DNA from: Moritella sp. Urea-trap-13
GTDB lineage: Bacteria; Pseudomonadota; Gammaproteobacteria; Enterobacterales; Moritellaceae
DNA: 64,000 bases
Direction: 5' to 3'
Assembly: GCF_002836355.1 (NCBI RefSeq)
Contig: NZ_PJCA01000027.1
Span: 558,281-622,280 of the forward strand
The translations under genes and the position numbers were made by a program. The notes beneath the pieces were generated by a model. It did not search any database. It had not been told where the DNA came from and saw nothing but the letters and a program-made list of their open reading frames with translations. Position 1 is the first letter of the stretch. Each line of letters starts with the position of its first letter. Of the stretch, positions 36,729 through 46,943 are shown one piece after another.

Positions 36729-37355
36729 CTATGGTCGTTCAGTATTGGCTGTCTTTAAGGTGTGATAACCTGCCCAAATACGGGTTGCTGTGGTTATCCA
36801 GCATAAAGCGGCAAAACTATAAGCGATATGAGCAAAGTACTGTGGAAACAAGCATAGCAAGATAAAGCAGAATATTGTTTCTGTACCCTCCGTTAACCCG
36901 CCTATGTAGTACATAGATTTATTTTTATAAACGGGATTTTCAATATTTTGTTTACTCGCCATGATGGCAAAGGCTAAGAAACTTGTACCTGTGCCAATAA
37001 AGGCGAAAATCAAAAATGCACCAGCTACTGCATTCGCGTTAGGGTCTGCAACCACAAAACCAAACGGTACCAGTGAATAAAACAAAAAATCTAAGGTTAT
37101 ATCTAAGAAACCGCCACTGTCACTAATCCCCTGTATACGCGCTACGGCGCCATCTACGGCGTCAAGTATGCGGTTTAAAAGTATGAATATCAAAGCAATA
37201 TTGTATTCTTGCTGTGCCAATGCTGGAAAGCACATTAACCCAAGGACAAAACCCAACAGGGTAACCTGATCGGCTTTTATGCCTGTCTTATGTACCAGTT
37301 TGGCTGTGGTATTAATCGGCCAGCGGATAATTTTTATCACATAACGGTCAAGCAT
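36729..37355 (-). CDS. ynjF: CDP-alcohol phosphatidyltransferase (YnjF-like)
   Basis: Integral membrane enzyme of 208 residues that transfers a phosphatidyl group from CDP-diacylglycerol to an alcohol. The signature DG-AR-G-D-D is complete in DAVDGAVARIQGISDSGGFL followed by DITLD. The ATG at 37355 overlaps the end of the ATPase gene, so it belongs to the ynjBCDF-like operon as in E. coli, where the acceptor alcohol is not known. It was placed as YnjF because of this context. Confidence 0.85.
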   Translation of the reverse strand: MLDRYVIKIIRWPINTTAKLVHKTGIKADQVTLLGFVLGLMCFPALAQQEYNIALIFILLNRILDAVDGAVARIQGISDSGGFLDITLDFLFYSLVPFGFVVADPNANAVAGAFLIFAFIGTGTSFLAFAIMASKQNIENPVYKNKSMYYIGGLTEGTETIFCFILLCLFPQYFAHIAYSFAALCWITTATRIWAGYHTLKTANTERP

Positions 37356-38001
37356 CTTGAGTTTCCTTATTCCATGGCCAGTGTAGGCATCTACTCCCGT
37401 TAGGGACATCGTCAGCATCGTGCGTTACCATTAATACTGGTAATTGCCTGCTGAGTGTCTGGGTAAATACCCAGTTTCTAAATTCACTACGTAATGATTT
37501 GTCTAACTTGCTAAAGGGTTCATCGAGTAATACCACAGCAGGTTCAGCCAGCAACAAGCGCATCATACTGATACGCGCGCGCTGACCGCCTGATATTTGC
37601 ATTGGCGACTTATCCGCAAGCTCGACTAAGTTGAGCTCGGCCAGTGTTTTTAATGCCTGTGCTTTACGTTGCGTTTTTTTTATGTGGTTGGGCAGGGCGA
37701 TAGCCAAGTTTTCCCAAATATTTAAATGCGGGAATAATAAATCATCTTGAAATAAGATGCCGATATTACGCTTTTCTGGCGGTAACTCATTTAATAATCG
37801 TTGTTGATAATAGCATTCACCTTGATAGCTAAAGTCAGCGGACTTATGCCCTGCGATGGCACTTAACAAACTCGACTTGCCACAACCACTGGGTCCCATT
37901 AAGGTTAATATTTCACCGGGTGAAACAGTGAAAGAGATGGGGGCAAACAACGGCCGCTCACTACGATCAAGAATGCTAAGATTATTTACTGATAGAGGCA
38001 T
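37348..38001 (-). CDS. ynjD: YnjD-like ABC transporter ATPase
   Basis: A 217-residue ATPase with Walker A GPSGCGKSS, Q-loop ILFQDDLLFPHLNIWENLA, signature ISGGQRARISMMR and Walker B AVVLLDEPF. It is the same size as YnjD. The start overlaps the permease end by 20 bases and the stop overlaps the phosphatidyltransferase start, so the transcript is tightly coupled. The substrate is unknown. Thiamine transport (ThiQ-like) is an alternative, but the four-gene order matches ynj. Confidence 0.88.
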   Translation of the reverse strand: MPLSVNNLSILDRSERPLFAPISFTVSPGEILTLMGPSGCGKSSLLSAIAGHKSADFSYQGECYYQQRLLNELPPEKRNIGILFQDDLLFPHLNIWENLAIALPNHIKKTQRKAQALKTLAELNLVELADKSPMQISGGQRARISMMRLLLAEPAVVLLDEPFSKLDKSLRSEFRNWVFTQTLSRQLPVLMVTHDADDVPNGSRCLHWPWNKETQDA

Positions 38002-39739
38002 TGTGTGTTCTTACTCTATTGATTGATGTTAATGAAGCCGAATTAGCATTAGCGCGTTGCTGTTCGAGAGAGCCTGTTTTACGGCTTGCCACGATCGCGA
38101 TAATATAAAATATGAATGGTGTTATTGATTGTAGTAACGCATAGATGGCGCTGATTCGGCGATCTTGTCCGCTAGATAACGCAACCGCTTCTGTTGTCAG
38201 GGTTGATATCCGCCCTGCGCCTAACATTAATGTCGGTAAATATTGCGCTAGACTAACGCTAATACCAACAGCCCAAGCGATCCAAATAGCGGGCAGTAAT
38301 AACGGGCGCTTTATTTGCCACCATACTTTGAAAGGCGACATGCCTAGACTGGCACCAACTTTATCTAAACGTTGATCATAACTGCGCCAAGGGCCATCGA
38401 GGGCAAGGAATACGTAAGGGAATACAAAGAAAGTATGCGCCCACGTGACCCAGAAATAATAATATTGATGAGCGATATATAAAGTTGCGACTTGCATGCC
38501 AAACAGCAAGGATAACTGCGGTGCAAGCATCGGGATTGAAATCAGTAATCTGGGTACTTTAAATTTACCCTTGTTTAGGCTGGCCTTGATACTGTGCTCG
38601 TGTATCACAATGGCAAAAAATAATGCGATTGTGGCGCTAACTAACGCAATCGTGATGCTATTGGTGATGATGTCTAATAAGTAATACCATTCTTGTTGCC
38701 AAAAACGCAACGACCAGGTCGACGGCGTAATATCAGGAAATCGCCAGCGTTGAGCCACCGACCACAATAGTAGTATTGGCAATGTCGTCAGCGTGATGAG
38801 ATAGGTGATGGTAATGATACTCTTGCCACCAATCGGCAGCGAAAAGCGTCCACTTGACTGCCAAGTTCGACATTTTACCGTTATTATCCATTCAGTTAAG
38901 CGTATCCCCAGTAATACCACCAGACACAACAATAGCAGCAGTAAGGCGCCAGCTGAAGCTTTAGGTAGCGTTGCAAGGTCAGCATCATTCAACCATTGCC
39001 AAACCAGTACCGCAAGAGTCGGTGGCTGAGTTGGACCTATGATCAAAGCGACATCAACAACGGAAATACTGTATGCCATGACGGCGAACAAGGAGAAGCG
39101 GATCTTCGGTAACCATTGTGGCAGAATTATCTTTTGCCATGCCTGAGCATTGTTGTAACCCAGACTTTGTGCGGTGATAAGTGTGGTATTTATATTTAAT
39201 TGTTTCAACAGTGGGATACTCATGAACAACAAAAACGGTATCTCTTTCAGTGTTAGTGCCGCAATAAGGCCGAGTCCATATTGGTCATGTATCAGTTGCC
39301 AATTGATTTGCTCGCCAAGTAGCCGCGCGATAAAGCCACTCGGGGTAAACAAAAACGCAAAACCAACCGCAAAAGCCACATGTGGCAGCGCCATAATCGG
39401 TGCGAGTAAGGTTTCTATTTGCTTCCACCAACGGCTATGCCAGCAGGATTGTAGGATCGCAAAGCAGCATAACGCGGATAGTAAAGTACTGGCCACACTC
39501 ACAAATAACGTCAGCACAACGGATTGTGATAACCCCGGCCAAGCCAGTAATTGCGTAAATCCACCAAGGGATAGCGCGTATTGGTCGATGGCAGGAATAT
39601 AGCCAAATGCAGCGAGTAGCAAGCCAACTAGCCCTGGTAATAGCGGTAAAAAACTAATAAGAACAGTCAGTAACACGATCAAGTTAAAAGTGAATGCGGC
39701 GACTGACCGTTTTTTTAATGTGGTGAATATAGCGTTCAA
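37982..39739 (-). CDS. ynjC: YnjC-like fused ABC permease
   Basis: A 585-residue double permease containing two related halves, each with about six helices and an EAA loop (first half AQSLGYNNAQAWQKIILPQW, second half GASLGMSPFKVWWQIKRPLL). E. coli YnjC has the same fused form (about 511). The best start is a TTG immediately after the ynjB stop, and no in-frame ATG is near. This is unusual but consistent with translation coupling. Substrate unknown. Confidence 0.88.
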   Translation of the reverse strand: MNAIFTTLKKRSVAAFTFNLIVLLTVLISFLPLLPGLVGLLLAAFGYIPAIDQYALSLGGFTQLLAWPGLSQSVVLTLFVSVASTLLSALCCFAILQSCWHSRWWKQIETLLAPIMALPHVAFAVGFAFLFTPSGFIARLLGEQINWQLIHDQYGLGLIAALTLKEIPFLLFMSIPLLKQLNINTTLITAQSLGYNNAQAWQKIILPQWLPKIRFSLFAVMAYSISVVDVALIIGPTQPPTLAVLVWQWLNDADLATLPKASAGALLLLLLCLVVLLGIRLTEWIITVKCRTWQSSGRFSLPIGGKSIITITYLITLTTLPILLLWSVAQRWRFPDITPSTWSLRFWQQEWYYLLDIITNSITIALVSATIALFFAIVIHEHSIKASLNKGKFKVPRLLISIPMLAPQLSLLFGMQVATLYIAHQYYYFWVTWAHTFFVFPYVFLALDGPWRSYDQRLDKVGASLGMSPFKVWWQIKRPLLLPAIWIAWAVGISVSLAQYLPTLMLGAGRISTLTTEAVALSSGQDRRISAIYALLQSITPFIFYIIAIVASRKTGSLEQQRANANSASLTSINRVRTHNASISK

Positions 39740-40885
39740 TTAGTGCCCGTAGCGTTTTTGCCATTCCGCTTCAAGCGCAGTTTGCCAGCTTGGATGTGGT
39801 TCTGGAATTGATTTAAACAACTTAGTATTTTTTGCTGAACCGGTGATATGTGATGATGTTAATACTGTTGGGTCGCCCCAAATGGCTAAATCACCTTTGC
39901 GTGATTGGGCTTCAGGGCTTAACAAGAAGTTAATCGCCACTAACGCGCCTTCTTTAGCTGAAGCATTCCAAGGTATTGATAGAAAATGGATGTTTGATAA
40001 TGCTCCCGCTTGCATAGCATAAGCAACAGTGGTTTCGCTAAGCTTACCGCTTTGCTGTGATGTCGTCGCTTCGTTAGGGTTAAACGAGATGGCTATATCG
40101 AGCTCACCATCATCTAATAACTGAATTGTTTCAGCCGCACTGGCTGGAAATTGCTTACCTTGACGCCAAGCAACAGCATGAAATTTGTCGAGATAATCCC
40201 ACAATGGTGCTGATATAGTAGCAAACGTCTGAGTATCTACAGATTTATATAATGGCGCATTGTCGCTGGCTAATTCTAATAATGCGGCTTTGAGGAAACT
40301 GGTGCCATGGAATGACGGTGGTTTTGGATAGCTGAGTTTATTTGGGTTCTTAACCGCGTAAGCGAGTAAGTCGTTGAAGCTTGCTGGTGGATTACTGAGA
40401 GTTTCGGTATCGTAAATAAACACCAGTTGGCCGACACCCCAAGGTGCTTCGAGGCCTAACGTTGGCTCAGAAAAATCGTTATCAACAGGCAAGGTTTTAT
40501 CCACATATTGCCAGTTTGGTAATTGCGTTGCGAATGAATCAGTGATCAGGTCATAACGTTTCATTGATTTGAAGTTTTCACCGTTAACCCAAACCATATC
40601 AACACTGCCATTGGTGTTCTTTTTTGCGGTTTTCTCTGCCGCTAAGCGGGTGATGGCCTCGGCAATATCGCCGACTTTAACGTGTTTAAGGCGCACGCCG
40701 TATTCACTGTTTAAACGCTTATCAGCCCAGCGTAAATAGTTATTTATTTCAGGACTGCCGCCCCATGCATAAAAATAGACCGTTTGCCCTTTAGCTTTGC
40801 CTTCAACAGCTTGCCAATCGAGTGCTACGGCTTGACTGAAGGTACTGACAAGTAATAAGCCAAGACCGACGAATAATTTACGCAT
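39740..40885 (-). CDS. ynjB: YnjB-like extracytoplasmic binding protein
   Basis: Periplasmic solute-binding protein (family 1 type) of 381 residues, starting at the ATG at 40885 with AAGGATATTTC before it. The signal peptide MRKLFVGLGLLLVSTFSQAV ends near residue 20. Conserved phrases include VYFYAWGGSPEINNYLRWAD, DMVWVNGENF and APWGVGQLVFIYD. It starts the ynjBCDF-like operon. The ligand is not known. Related proteins bind thiamine, iron or polyamines. Confidence 0.9.
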   Translation of the reverse strand: MRKLFVGLGLLLVSTFSQAVALDWQAVEGKAKGQTVYFYAWGGSPEINNYLRWADKRLNSEYGVRLKHVKVGDIAEAITRLAAEKTAKKNTNGSVDMVWVNGENFKSMKRYDLITDSFATQLPNWQYVDKTLPVDNDFSEPTLGLEAPWGVGQLVFIYDTETLSNPPASFNDLLAYAVKNPNKLSYPKPPSFHGTSFLKAALLELASDNAPLYKSVDTQTFATISAPLWDYLDKFHAVAWRQGKQFPASAAETIQLLDDGELDIAISFNPNEATTSQQSGKLSETTVAYAMQAGALSNIHFLSIPWNASAKEGALVAINFLLSPEAQSRKGDLAIWGDPTVLTSSHITGSAKNTKLFKSIPEPHPSWQTALEAEWQKRYGH

Positions 40886-41081
40886 GAAATATCCTTTTCT
40901 TAGTGAATGCACACTACAACCTGTAATGTTTATAAATTTAATTATAACTGATTGTATTTATATTCATATACTCATCTTAGTCGTCTCGGCATATAGATAT
41001 AAAAATAACAGAATTACCTACGCTGAATAATGCTGTACAGTTAAGGCTTCATTTTGGGTTAAGAGCGTAGCAGCGAAAAGC

Positions 41082-42053
41082 ATGACTAAATTTAAACCGG
41101 CACTGGGCCTGAGTAATAACCACCTGCAATCTATGTTGTCTAGCTCTGGCCCTCGAAAATATTTCGAAAAACGACGTGCTAACCAATTACTCTGTTTGGC
41201 AAAACAGCATATTATCACCACGCCACAAGGGGTTAGGTTAGAAGGTTTTCTAAGCAGGAATAACACCACTACGCCATCGAAAGGGCTTGCTGTTATCCTG
41301 CATGGTTGGGAAGGCTGTGCTGATTCACTGTATGTATTATCCAGTGGCCAAAAATTACTGGATGTTGGTTATGATGTATTTCGCCTTAACTTTCGTGATC
41401 ATGGCGATACGCATCATTTAAACTCTGAACTGTTTAATTCATCACGCCTAGAAGAAGTAGCCGAAGCGGTTAAATATCTTTGCGCAGAATTTGGTGGTCA
41501 GCATAATGTGTTATGTGGTTATTCACTCGGTGGTAACTTTTGTCTCCGTGTGGCGAATATTGCTAAAGTTGCAGGCATTCAATTACATCAAGCTATTGCG
41601 ATTTGTCCAGTATTACACCCGCCAACCACAATGGCTGAATTAAGTGCTGGTTTTCCATTATATGAACAATACTTTGTCGCGAAGTGGAAACGTTCGTTAA
41701 TCAAAAAACTGCGCTATCATCCGCAATTAGGTTATGGCAATGCATTGAAAAAATTAAAAACGCTTGATGATATGAACCTGTTTTTTGTCGAACGTTATAC
41801 CGACTTTACCAGTCGTGATGAATATTTTGAGGCTTACTCTGTGGTGGAGGACGGCTTACGTCAATTGGCGATCCCGACAACCATAATTACCTCTGAAGAT
41901 GATCCTATGATCCCCGCTCGCCACCTCAAACACTTACACCAATCGAAATGGCTGAGTATAGACCTGCAAGCGAAAGGCGGGCACTGTGCGTTTATTAAAA
42001 ACTGGAAGTTTGAAAGCTGGGCCAGTGAGCGTATTACCCAGCTTGTCGAATAA
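41082..42053 (+). CDS. YheT-like alpha/beta hydrolase
   Basis: A 323-residue hydrolase of the COG0429 (YheT/ABHD) family, which act as esterases or lipases. The amino-terminal GLSNNHLQSMLSSSGPR is typical of the family. Visible elements are the oxyanion HGWEGC (about 74), nucleophile elbow GYSLGG (S148), the acid region ITSEDDPMIP (about 270-280) and a His in KGGHCAF (about 297). It is divergent from ynjB with no obvious partner. Confidence 0.85.
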   Translation: MTKFKPALGLSNNHLQSMLSSSGPRKYFEKRRANQLLCLAKQHIITTPQGVRLEGFLSRNNTTTPSKGLAVILHGWEGCADSLYVLSSGQKLLDVGYDVFRLNFRDHGDTHHLNSELFNSSRLEEVAEAVKYLCAEFGGQHNVLCGYSLGGNFCLRVANIAKVAGIQLHQAIAICPVLHPPTTMAELSAGFPLYEQYFVAKWKRSLIKKLRYHPQLGYGNALKKLKTLDDMNLFFVERYTDFTSRDEYFEAYSVVEDGLRQLAIPTTIITSEDDPMIPARHLKHLHQSKWLSIDLQAKGGHCAFIKNWKFESWASERITQLVE

Positions 42054-42075
42054 TAGAATAGTAGAATAATAGTGT

Positions 42076-43365
42076 TTAGCGTGAGCAATGCTTATTGATA
42101 CTCGTCATAAAGTTGATTAATGACGGTACGTGATTCGCCAGAAAAGGCAGCCCAGTATTGACTAAGGAAACAGATATATCACGTTCTGGATCTGCCCATA
42201 ATAGTTTATTAATTAAACCAATATGGCCAAATGCTTGGGCGCTATTAATGCCCCATAAACCGACAGGGCTTGCGCCGAGCATCATGCCTGCGCTATAACG
42301 CATTGGTATCATCAGCGTACGATCAAATTCGAACGAGCCATTTTCTCGCGTTAAGCGTCGTACTGTTATTGGCTGGCATATCTGTTTTCCTTCCCAAACC
42401 CCATTGTTTAATAGCATTTGATAGAAACGTCCCATTTCTTCTGCTGTCCCCATTAGGTTTGCTGAGGGGATAACCGCTTGTTGAAAAACGGGAGTATTGC
42501 TCACTTGTGCGATACGTGAAAATGAACCACCTAATGCCCGCTTAATAAAGTATGAAATAGGATACATAGCATTGATACCAGTTGCATAATTATCCGCTAA
42601 ATCAGTGGCTTTAGTTTCATCTAACCCATAACTAAAGTATTTCATCTTCATTGGTTTACGTACTCTTAAATCAAGGAATTGTTGTATGCTCATCCCACTT
42701 ACTTGCTTGATTATATTTTCTAAAATATAACCGCTACTTATTGCGTGATAAGCGAGCTTACCTGTTTCTGAATTCGGTAGCGGTTTAGCACAAAGCTGTT
42801 GCCAAATTTCGTCATTATTGGCAAGCGCATCAATACCCAATGAACTTGGCATTGTCGACATACCACTGCGGTGTGATAAGACTTGATGGATAGTGATATC
42901 TTGCTTACCGTGTTGGCTAAATTCAGGCAGGTGAGCGCTAACCGCATCGTCCAAGTCGATGAGCTTATCTTCATTCAATAGATGGATTAAAAATGCCGTC
43001 ACCGCTTTTGAGCCTGAAAAATAACAAATAGGCGTTTCAGGTTGCATTAATCGAGCATGGGTATCTGGTTTTTGATTTGGTTTGTGACCATTAGCATAAC
43101 CAATGGAACGGCTAATAATAATTTTACCCTGACGGCGAAAGCATAATGAAATAGCAGGGTGGGTGGCTGTTTTATAAATGTCTTCAACCGCTGTCCAGAT
43201 CACATCGACCCCCTCTTGCGTCATACCCACTGATGCTGGTTCAACTTCTTCTTCACGATTGACTGTGGTGACTGTCGCCAGTGATTTTGGCAGCTGGATG
43301 GTATTACCAAGGCGCAGATATCTGTTCGCAACTACTAAACTCTTCAATCCAAAATCAATAATCAT
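42076..43365 (-). CDS. Serine beta-lactamase-family hydrolase
   Basis: A 429-residue protein of the class C beta-lactamase/esterase fold (EstB/LACTB-like). The SxxK catalytic pair is at S117-K120 (YFSGSKAV), with YHA as the likely YxN-type motif near residue 205 (LAYHAISSGY) and HIG near the end (AFGHIGLINKLLW) as the third motif. There is no signal peptide. It may be an esterase or peptidase rather than an antibiotic-resistance enzyme. It overlaps nothing and is monocistronic. Confidence 0.82.
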   Translation of the reverse strand: MIIDFGLKSLVVANRYLRLGNTIQLPKSLATVTTVNREEEVEPASVGMTQEGVDVIWTAVEDIYKTATHPAISLCFRRQGKIIISRSIGYANGHKPNQKPDTHARLMQPETPICYFSGSKAVTAFLIHLLNEDKLIDLDDAVSAHLPEFSQHGKQDITIHQVLSHRSGMSTMPSSLGIDALANNDEIWQQLCAKPLPNSETGKLAYHAISSGYILENIIKQVSGMSIQQFLDLRVRKPMKMKYFSYGLDETKATDLADNYATGINAMYPISYFIKRALGGSFSRIAQVSNTPVFQQAVIPSANLMGTAEEMGRFYQMLLNNGVWEGKQICQPITVRRLTRENGSFEFDRTLMIPMRYSAGMMLGASPVGLWGINSAQAFGHIGLINKLLWADPERDISVSLVNTGLPFLANHVPSLINFMTSINKHCSR

Positions 43366-43569
43366 GTCGTTAACTCAAGTCTTAAGGGATAAGGATGAAG
43401 ATAGAGTTATATTTTAGAATATACAATTAGGTTTGTTTTATTTGATCTCGGTACTTGTGTCCGAATATGAAGGTTAATATACTCGAGGTTAATTTTTACT
43501 AGCGTTAAGATTAAAAATGCAATATTTAAGATACTGATAATAAATGAAATATTGTATTTTGGAGTGAGT

Positions 43570-44043
43570 ATGGAACAGAGAACTCAGCAATATCTGAATG
43601 AATATTTAGCCACGTTGACAGAAATAGATCGCCAACGTTACCAATCATTTAGTGCAGATTATTTTTGTAATGATGAAGTGAATGCCAACCGTTGTGCAGA
43701 TCTCATCAGTAAAGGCATTAAAACCGCGACTTCTAGTATGAAGCATTGGTATGAATAGGGTGCTGAACCTATGCCAATAGCAGGGCATTTATTAGTTGTA
43801 ACAGATTGGAATGGTGAACCTACATCGATTGTTGAGATAACGGCGGTGAGTGAATGCAAGTATGCTGATGTAACCGCTGAATTTGCTTGTTCTGAAGGTG
43901 AGGGCGACCGCTCACTTGATTGGTGGCGAGCTGCTCATTGGGACTTTTTTTCCAATGAATGTCAGGCTGCTGAGATCGAAGCGAACGAAGATATGATGTT
44001 AATATTAGAGCATTTTCAGGTTGTACATGGTGCTGCTGCTTAA
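43570..44043 (+). pseudogene. ASCH-domain protein interrupted by an amber codon
   Basis: Good ATG at 43570 (GGAG before it) and a single frame to 44043, broken only by TAG at 43756-43758. The first half is METEQ-like text ending SMKHWYE, and the second continues GAEPMPIAGHLLVVTDWNGE to the end, with the ASCH-domain look (GKIKTATS-like GIKTATS; FACSEGEGDRSLDWWR). Without the stop the product would be about 157 residues, usual for the YqfB/ASCH family. A single C-to-T change (CAG to TAG) would explain it. Everything else is intact, so readthrough or a recent mutation are both possible. Confidence 0.8.
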
Positions 44044-44130
44044 TTGTTTTAGTTATTATGCTATTAGGACTCCGATATGTTTAACTTCATCTATCTTTAA
44101 GGGTGAGTCTAACAGAGGGAATGATACTTT

Positions 44131-44556
44131 ATGAGAATAATAATATTAGCGATAGTGGCCGTGTTTACCTTAACAGCCTGTAACGATGAGCAACTGAACA
44201 GTGTCGTGAGACAAGCGAATGATCCCGTTTATAGTGGTAGCCAGGAAGGTTTATTAAGCTATGGCGAACAATTATGGCAAGACCCAAGTATTGGTAAAAG
44301 TGGACTTGCTTGCGAAACTTGTCATACCGGCGGCGCGGCATTAAACGCGACCTTTAAACAACCTTATCCCCACCATGTTGCTATGGTCGAAGCTCAAACC
44401 GGACTCATGTCTATAACTGCAGAGCAAATGGTCCAATTCTGTATGTTAAAACCAATGCAATCGGATATTTTTGCATGGGATTCAAAAGAGCTAGCCGCAT
44501 TAACCTTGTACGTCGAAAGTGTCGTTCAGCCTGACTACATCAAACAACATCCTTAA
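44131..44556 (+). CDS. Lipoprotein mono-haem cytochrome c
   Basis: A 141-residue lipoprotein: MRIIILAIVAVFTLTAC gives a lipobox, followed by a class I cytochrome c domain with one haem site CETCHTG and a distal Met candidate in the following part (TGLMSI). It is anchored at the inner face of the outer membrane or outer leaflet of the inner one. It probably serves as an electron carrier. It is convergent with arsJ, with no known partner next to it. Confidence 0.85.
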   Translation: MRIIILAIVAVFTLTACNDEQLNSVVRQANDPVYSGSQEGLLSYGEQLWQDPSIGKSGLACETCHTGGAALNATFKQPYPHHVAMVEAQTGLMSITAEQMVQFCMLKPMQSDIFAWDSKELAALTLYVESVVQPDYIKQHP

Positions 44557-44607
44557 GAGCATTTCTCGGTGCTTTTGTTAATAACAATCGTTATTACCCA
44601 CTAAACG

Positions 44608-45834
44608 TTATGATGAGCCTTTGAGTTTTAAGGCTATCACCGCTGAAATAGCGATAAATAGCGCCGAGATCCATAAGCACATTTCCAAACCATAAATTTG
44701 AAATACCCAGCCTGATAATACCGTGCCAATTAATCGACCCATCGCGTTAGCCATATAATAAAAGCCAACATCCATAGACACGCCATCACTGTCAGCCAAA
44801 CTGACGATTAAGTAGCTGTGTAACGATGAGTTAATGGCAAACAAACCACCGAAAATAAGTAAACCGACGATAATTGAAAACTGCACATAGAATTGATAAT
44901 GCAGGGCGATGGCGATCAACACTGGCACCACCGCGAGATAGCCAGCCCAAAGCGCCGCTGAACGTGGCGAAGGGTTTTTCCCGGTGAAGCGTGGCGCGAT
45001 TGATTGCACCATGCCATAGCCGATAACCCAGCTTGCCATAAAGCCGCCAACCCACCAATGGTCCCAATGAAAGGTCGTTGCTAAGAACACCGGCAGGGCA
45101 ACCACAAACCACACATCGCGGGCGCCGAATAAAAATAATCGCGCTGCTGAGAGTAAGTTTATCGAACTACTTTTAGAAAATATCTCGGTAAACTTAGGTT
45201 TGTTTTTGGCTTTGCCTAGTTCGGCTTTTAAACTGAATAAACTCCACATCCACACCAGTAATAACATGGCTGCCATGAGCATAATGGCGTCTCTAAAACC
45301 AAATGTAGTGAGTAGTACACCACCTAAGAAAAAGCCGACGCCTTTTAACGCATTTTTAGAACCCGTTAAGACCGCTACCCAGTGGTAGAGTTTATTATTA
45401 CCATTATCGTCATTAGCATCGTCACTGCCTGTTGGCACCAGTAATTTAATGGCACTTTTGGCGCTCATTTTATTCAAGTCTTTGGCAATACCGGATAAGG
45501 CCTGGGCGATCATGACATAAACGACAGTCAGCATGTCAGCGGGTACGGTTAACATCATCAATGCTATAATTTGCATGGCCAAGCCAATGTTCATGGTTTT
45601 GTTTAACCCTAAACGCGCGCCTAACCAGCCACCAATCAAATTAGTGATGACCCCAAATACTTCATAAAACACAAACAACATGGCGATATTAATTGGGCTG
45701 TAGCCAAGCTGGTGGAAATACAGCACAACCAGCATGCGCAATGCACCATCAGTTAAAGTGAATGCCCAATAATTACCGGTAATGATGAGATATTGTTTTA
45801 TTTGTGGGGAAATACCCGCTAACGCTTTAATCAT
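44608..45834 (-). CDS. arsJ: Organoarsenical efflux MFS transporter ArsJ
   Basis: A 408-residue major facilitator with 12 helices, recognised as ArsJ by its opening [20 protein letters not shown] and the phrase [20 protein letters not shown]. In the established pathway it exports 1-arseno-3-phosphoglycerate formed by the adjacent GAPDH. The start overlaps the GAPDH stop by four bases. It ends the arsR-acr3-gapdh-arsJ operon. Confidence is high because of family features and context together. Confidence 0.93.
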   Translation of the reverse strand: MIKALAGISPQIKQYLIITGNYWAFTLTDGALRMLVVLYFHQLGYSPINIAMLFVFYEVFGVITNLIGGWLGARLGLNKTMNIGLAMQIIALMMLTVPADMLTVVYVMIAQALSGIAKDLNKMSAKSAIKLLVPTGSDDANDDNGNNKLYHWVAVLTGSKNALKGVGFFLGGVLLTTFGFRDAIMLMAAMLLLVWMWSLFSLKAELGKAKNKPKFTEIFSKSSSINLLSAARLFLFGARDVWFVVALPVFLATTFHWDHWWVGGFMASWVIGYGMVQSIAPRFTGKNPSPRSAALWAGYLAVVPVLIAIALHYQFYVQFSIIVGLLIFGGLFAINSSLHSYLIVSLADSDGVSMDVGFYYMANAMGRLIGTVLSGWVFQIYGLEMCLWISALFIAISAVIALKLKGSS

Positions 45835-46838
45835 TTGTCTAAGCGACCTACCATACGAACGAGTTCAGCTGCGCGGTTTGCATAGCCCCATTCATTGTCA
45901 TACCAAGCATATACTTTTACTTGTGTACCATTAACGACCATAGTAGATAAGGCATCAATGATGCACGAACGTGGGTCTGTTTTGTAATCAACAGATACTA
46001 ATGGGCGTTCTTCATAACCCAATATGTCTTTCAGCTCTTGTTTAGAAGCTTGTTTGAAGTAACGGTTAACTTCTTCCGCGGTGGTTTCACGTTCTACTTC
46101 AAAAACACAATCGGTTAACGATGCATTCGCCAGTGGTACACGAATAGCATGACCATTTAATTTACCGATTAACTCAGGGAAGATATTGGTGATCGCTGTT
46201 GCAGAGCCCGTAGTTGTTGGGATCAAAGAGGTGCCACATGCGCGCGCACGGCGCAAATCTGCATGGGGCGCATCCAGAATGGTTTGGGTATTGGTAATGT
46301 TGTGGATAGTCGTCATTGAACCATGTTTAATGCCGATCTTTTCTTTTAATACTTTCACCACTGGCGCTAAACAGTTAGTGGTACAAGACGCAGCCGTTAC
46401 AATCGGATGAATATCTTTATTGTAAAGGTCATCATTCACACCCATGACCACATTTAACACACCGTTTTCTTTCACTGGCGCTGTGACGACAACACGTTTA
46501 ACGCCTTGGTCTAAATAAGCTTGTAGTAGCTCTGTGGTTTTGATTTTACCAGAAGCTTCGAGCACCACATCACAGCCAGACCAATCAGTATCTGCAACGG
46601 CGGTATTACGTGTGCAAGGAATAAAACGATCAGCGATAACCATTTGATCGCCTAGGTAATCTGCTTGGTGCTCCCAGCGGCCATGAATTGAATCGAAATT
46701 AATTAAATGCGCTAGTGTTTCAGCATTACCGGCAGGATCATTAATTTTTACGATTTCAACATCATCCCAATTAAACGCAGCACGCATTGCCAGACGACCC
46801 ATGCGGCCAAAGCCATTGATACCGATTTTAATAGTCAT
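45831..46838 (-). CDS. ArsJ-associated glyceraldehyde-3-phosphate dehydrogenase
   Basis: A 335-residue GAPDH with Rossmann motif [13 protein letters not shown] and catalytic C152 in [10 protein letters not shown]. It is the arsenic-operon type: with arsenate it makes 1-arseno-3-phosphoglycerate, which ArsJ expels. GGAG lies before the ATG at 46838. A TTG start at 46850 lies right on that site and is rejected. Sequence alone cannot exclude a glycolytic role. The tight coupling with arsJ supports detoxification. Confidence 0.93.
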   Translation of the reverse strand: MTIKIGINGFGRMGRLAMRAAFNWDDVEIVKINDPAGNAETLAHLINFDSIHGRWEHQADYLGDQMVIADRFIPCTRNTAVADTDWSGCDVVLEASGKIKTTELLQAYLDQGVKRVVVTAPVKENGVLNVVMGVNDDLYNKDIHPIVTAASCTTNCLAPVVKVLKEKIGIKHGSMTTIHNITNTQTILDAPHADLRRARACGTSLIPTTTGSATAITNIFPELIGKLNGHAIRVPLANASLTDCVFEVERETTAEEVNRYFKQASKQELKDILGYEERPLVSVDYKTDPRSCIIDALSTMVVNGTQVKVYAWYDNEWGYANRAAELVRMVGRLDK

Positions 46839-46891
46839 TTTATTCTCCAAAATACAGATAATTTAAATTTATGTTTGAATAATGTTTTTAA

Positions 46892-46930
46892 ATTAAGCTA
46901 CTTTAAGTGCCGTAATTAAAGTAGCTTAAT
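46892..46930 (-). repeat. 15-bp inverted repeat between acr3 and gapdh
   Basis: Perfect arms ATTAAGCTACTTTAA and TTAAAGTAGCTTAAT with a 9-base loop. It lies between acr3 and the GAPDH gene, followed on the minus strand by TTTAAAAACA. It looks like a weak terminator or an mRNA-stabilising hairpin that adjusts acr3 versus arsJ-branch expression. Confidence 0.75.
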
Positions 46931-46943
46931 TAAAGTGTAGTCA

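Noticed and set aside
39174-39602. 142-codon plus-strand frame inside the YnjC-like permease
   Set aside because: Shadow frame. The permease with its EAA loops explains the locus.
43771-44043. Independent 90-residue gene after the amber codon
   Set aside because: No ribosome site and in frame with the upstream half; better read as the second half of one broken ASCH gene.
44579-44596. Hairpin TAATAAC-AATC-GTTATTA as terminator between cytochrome and arsJ
   Set aside because: AT-only stem without T run. Too weak to call.
44831-45112. 93-codon minus-strand frame inside arsJ
   Set aside because: Out-of-frame shadow on the same strand as the well-supported transporter.
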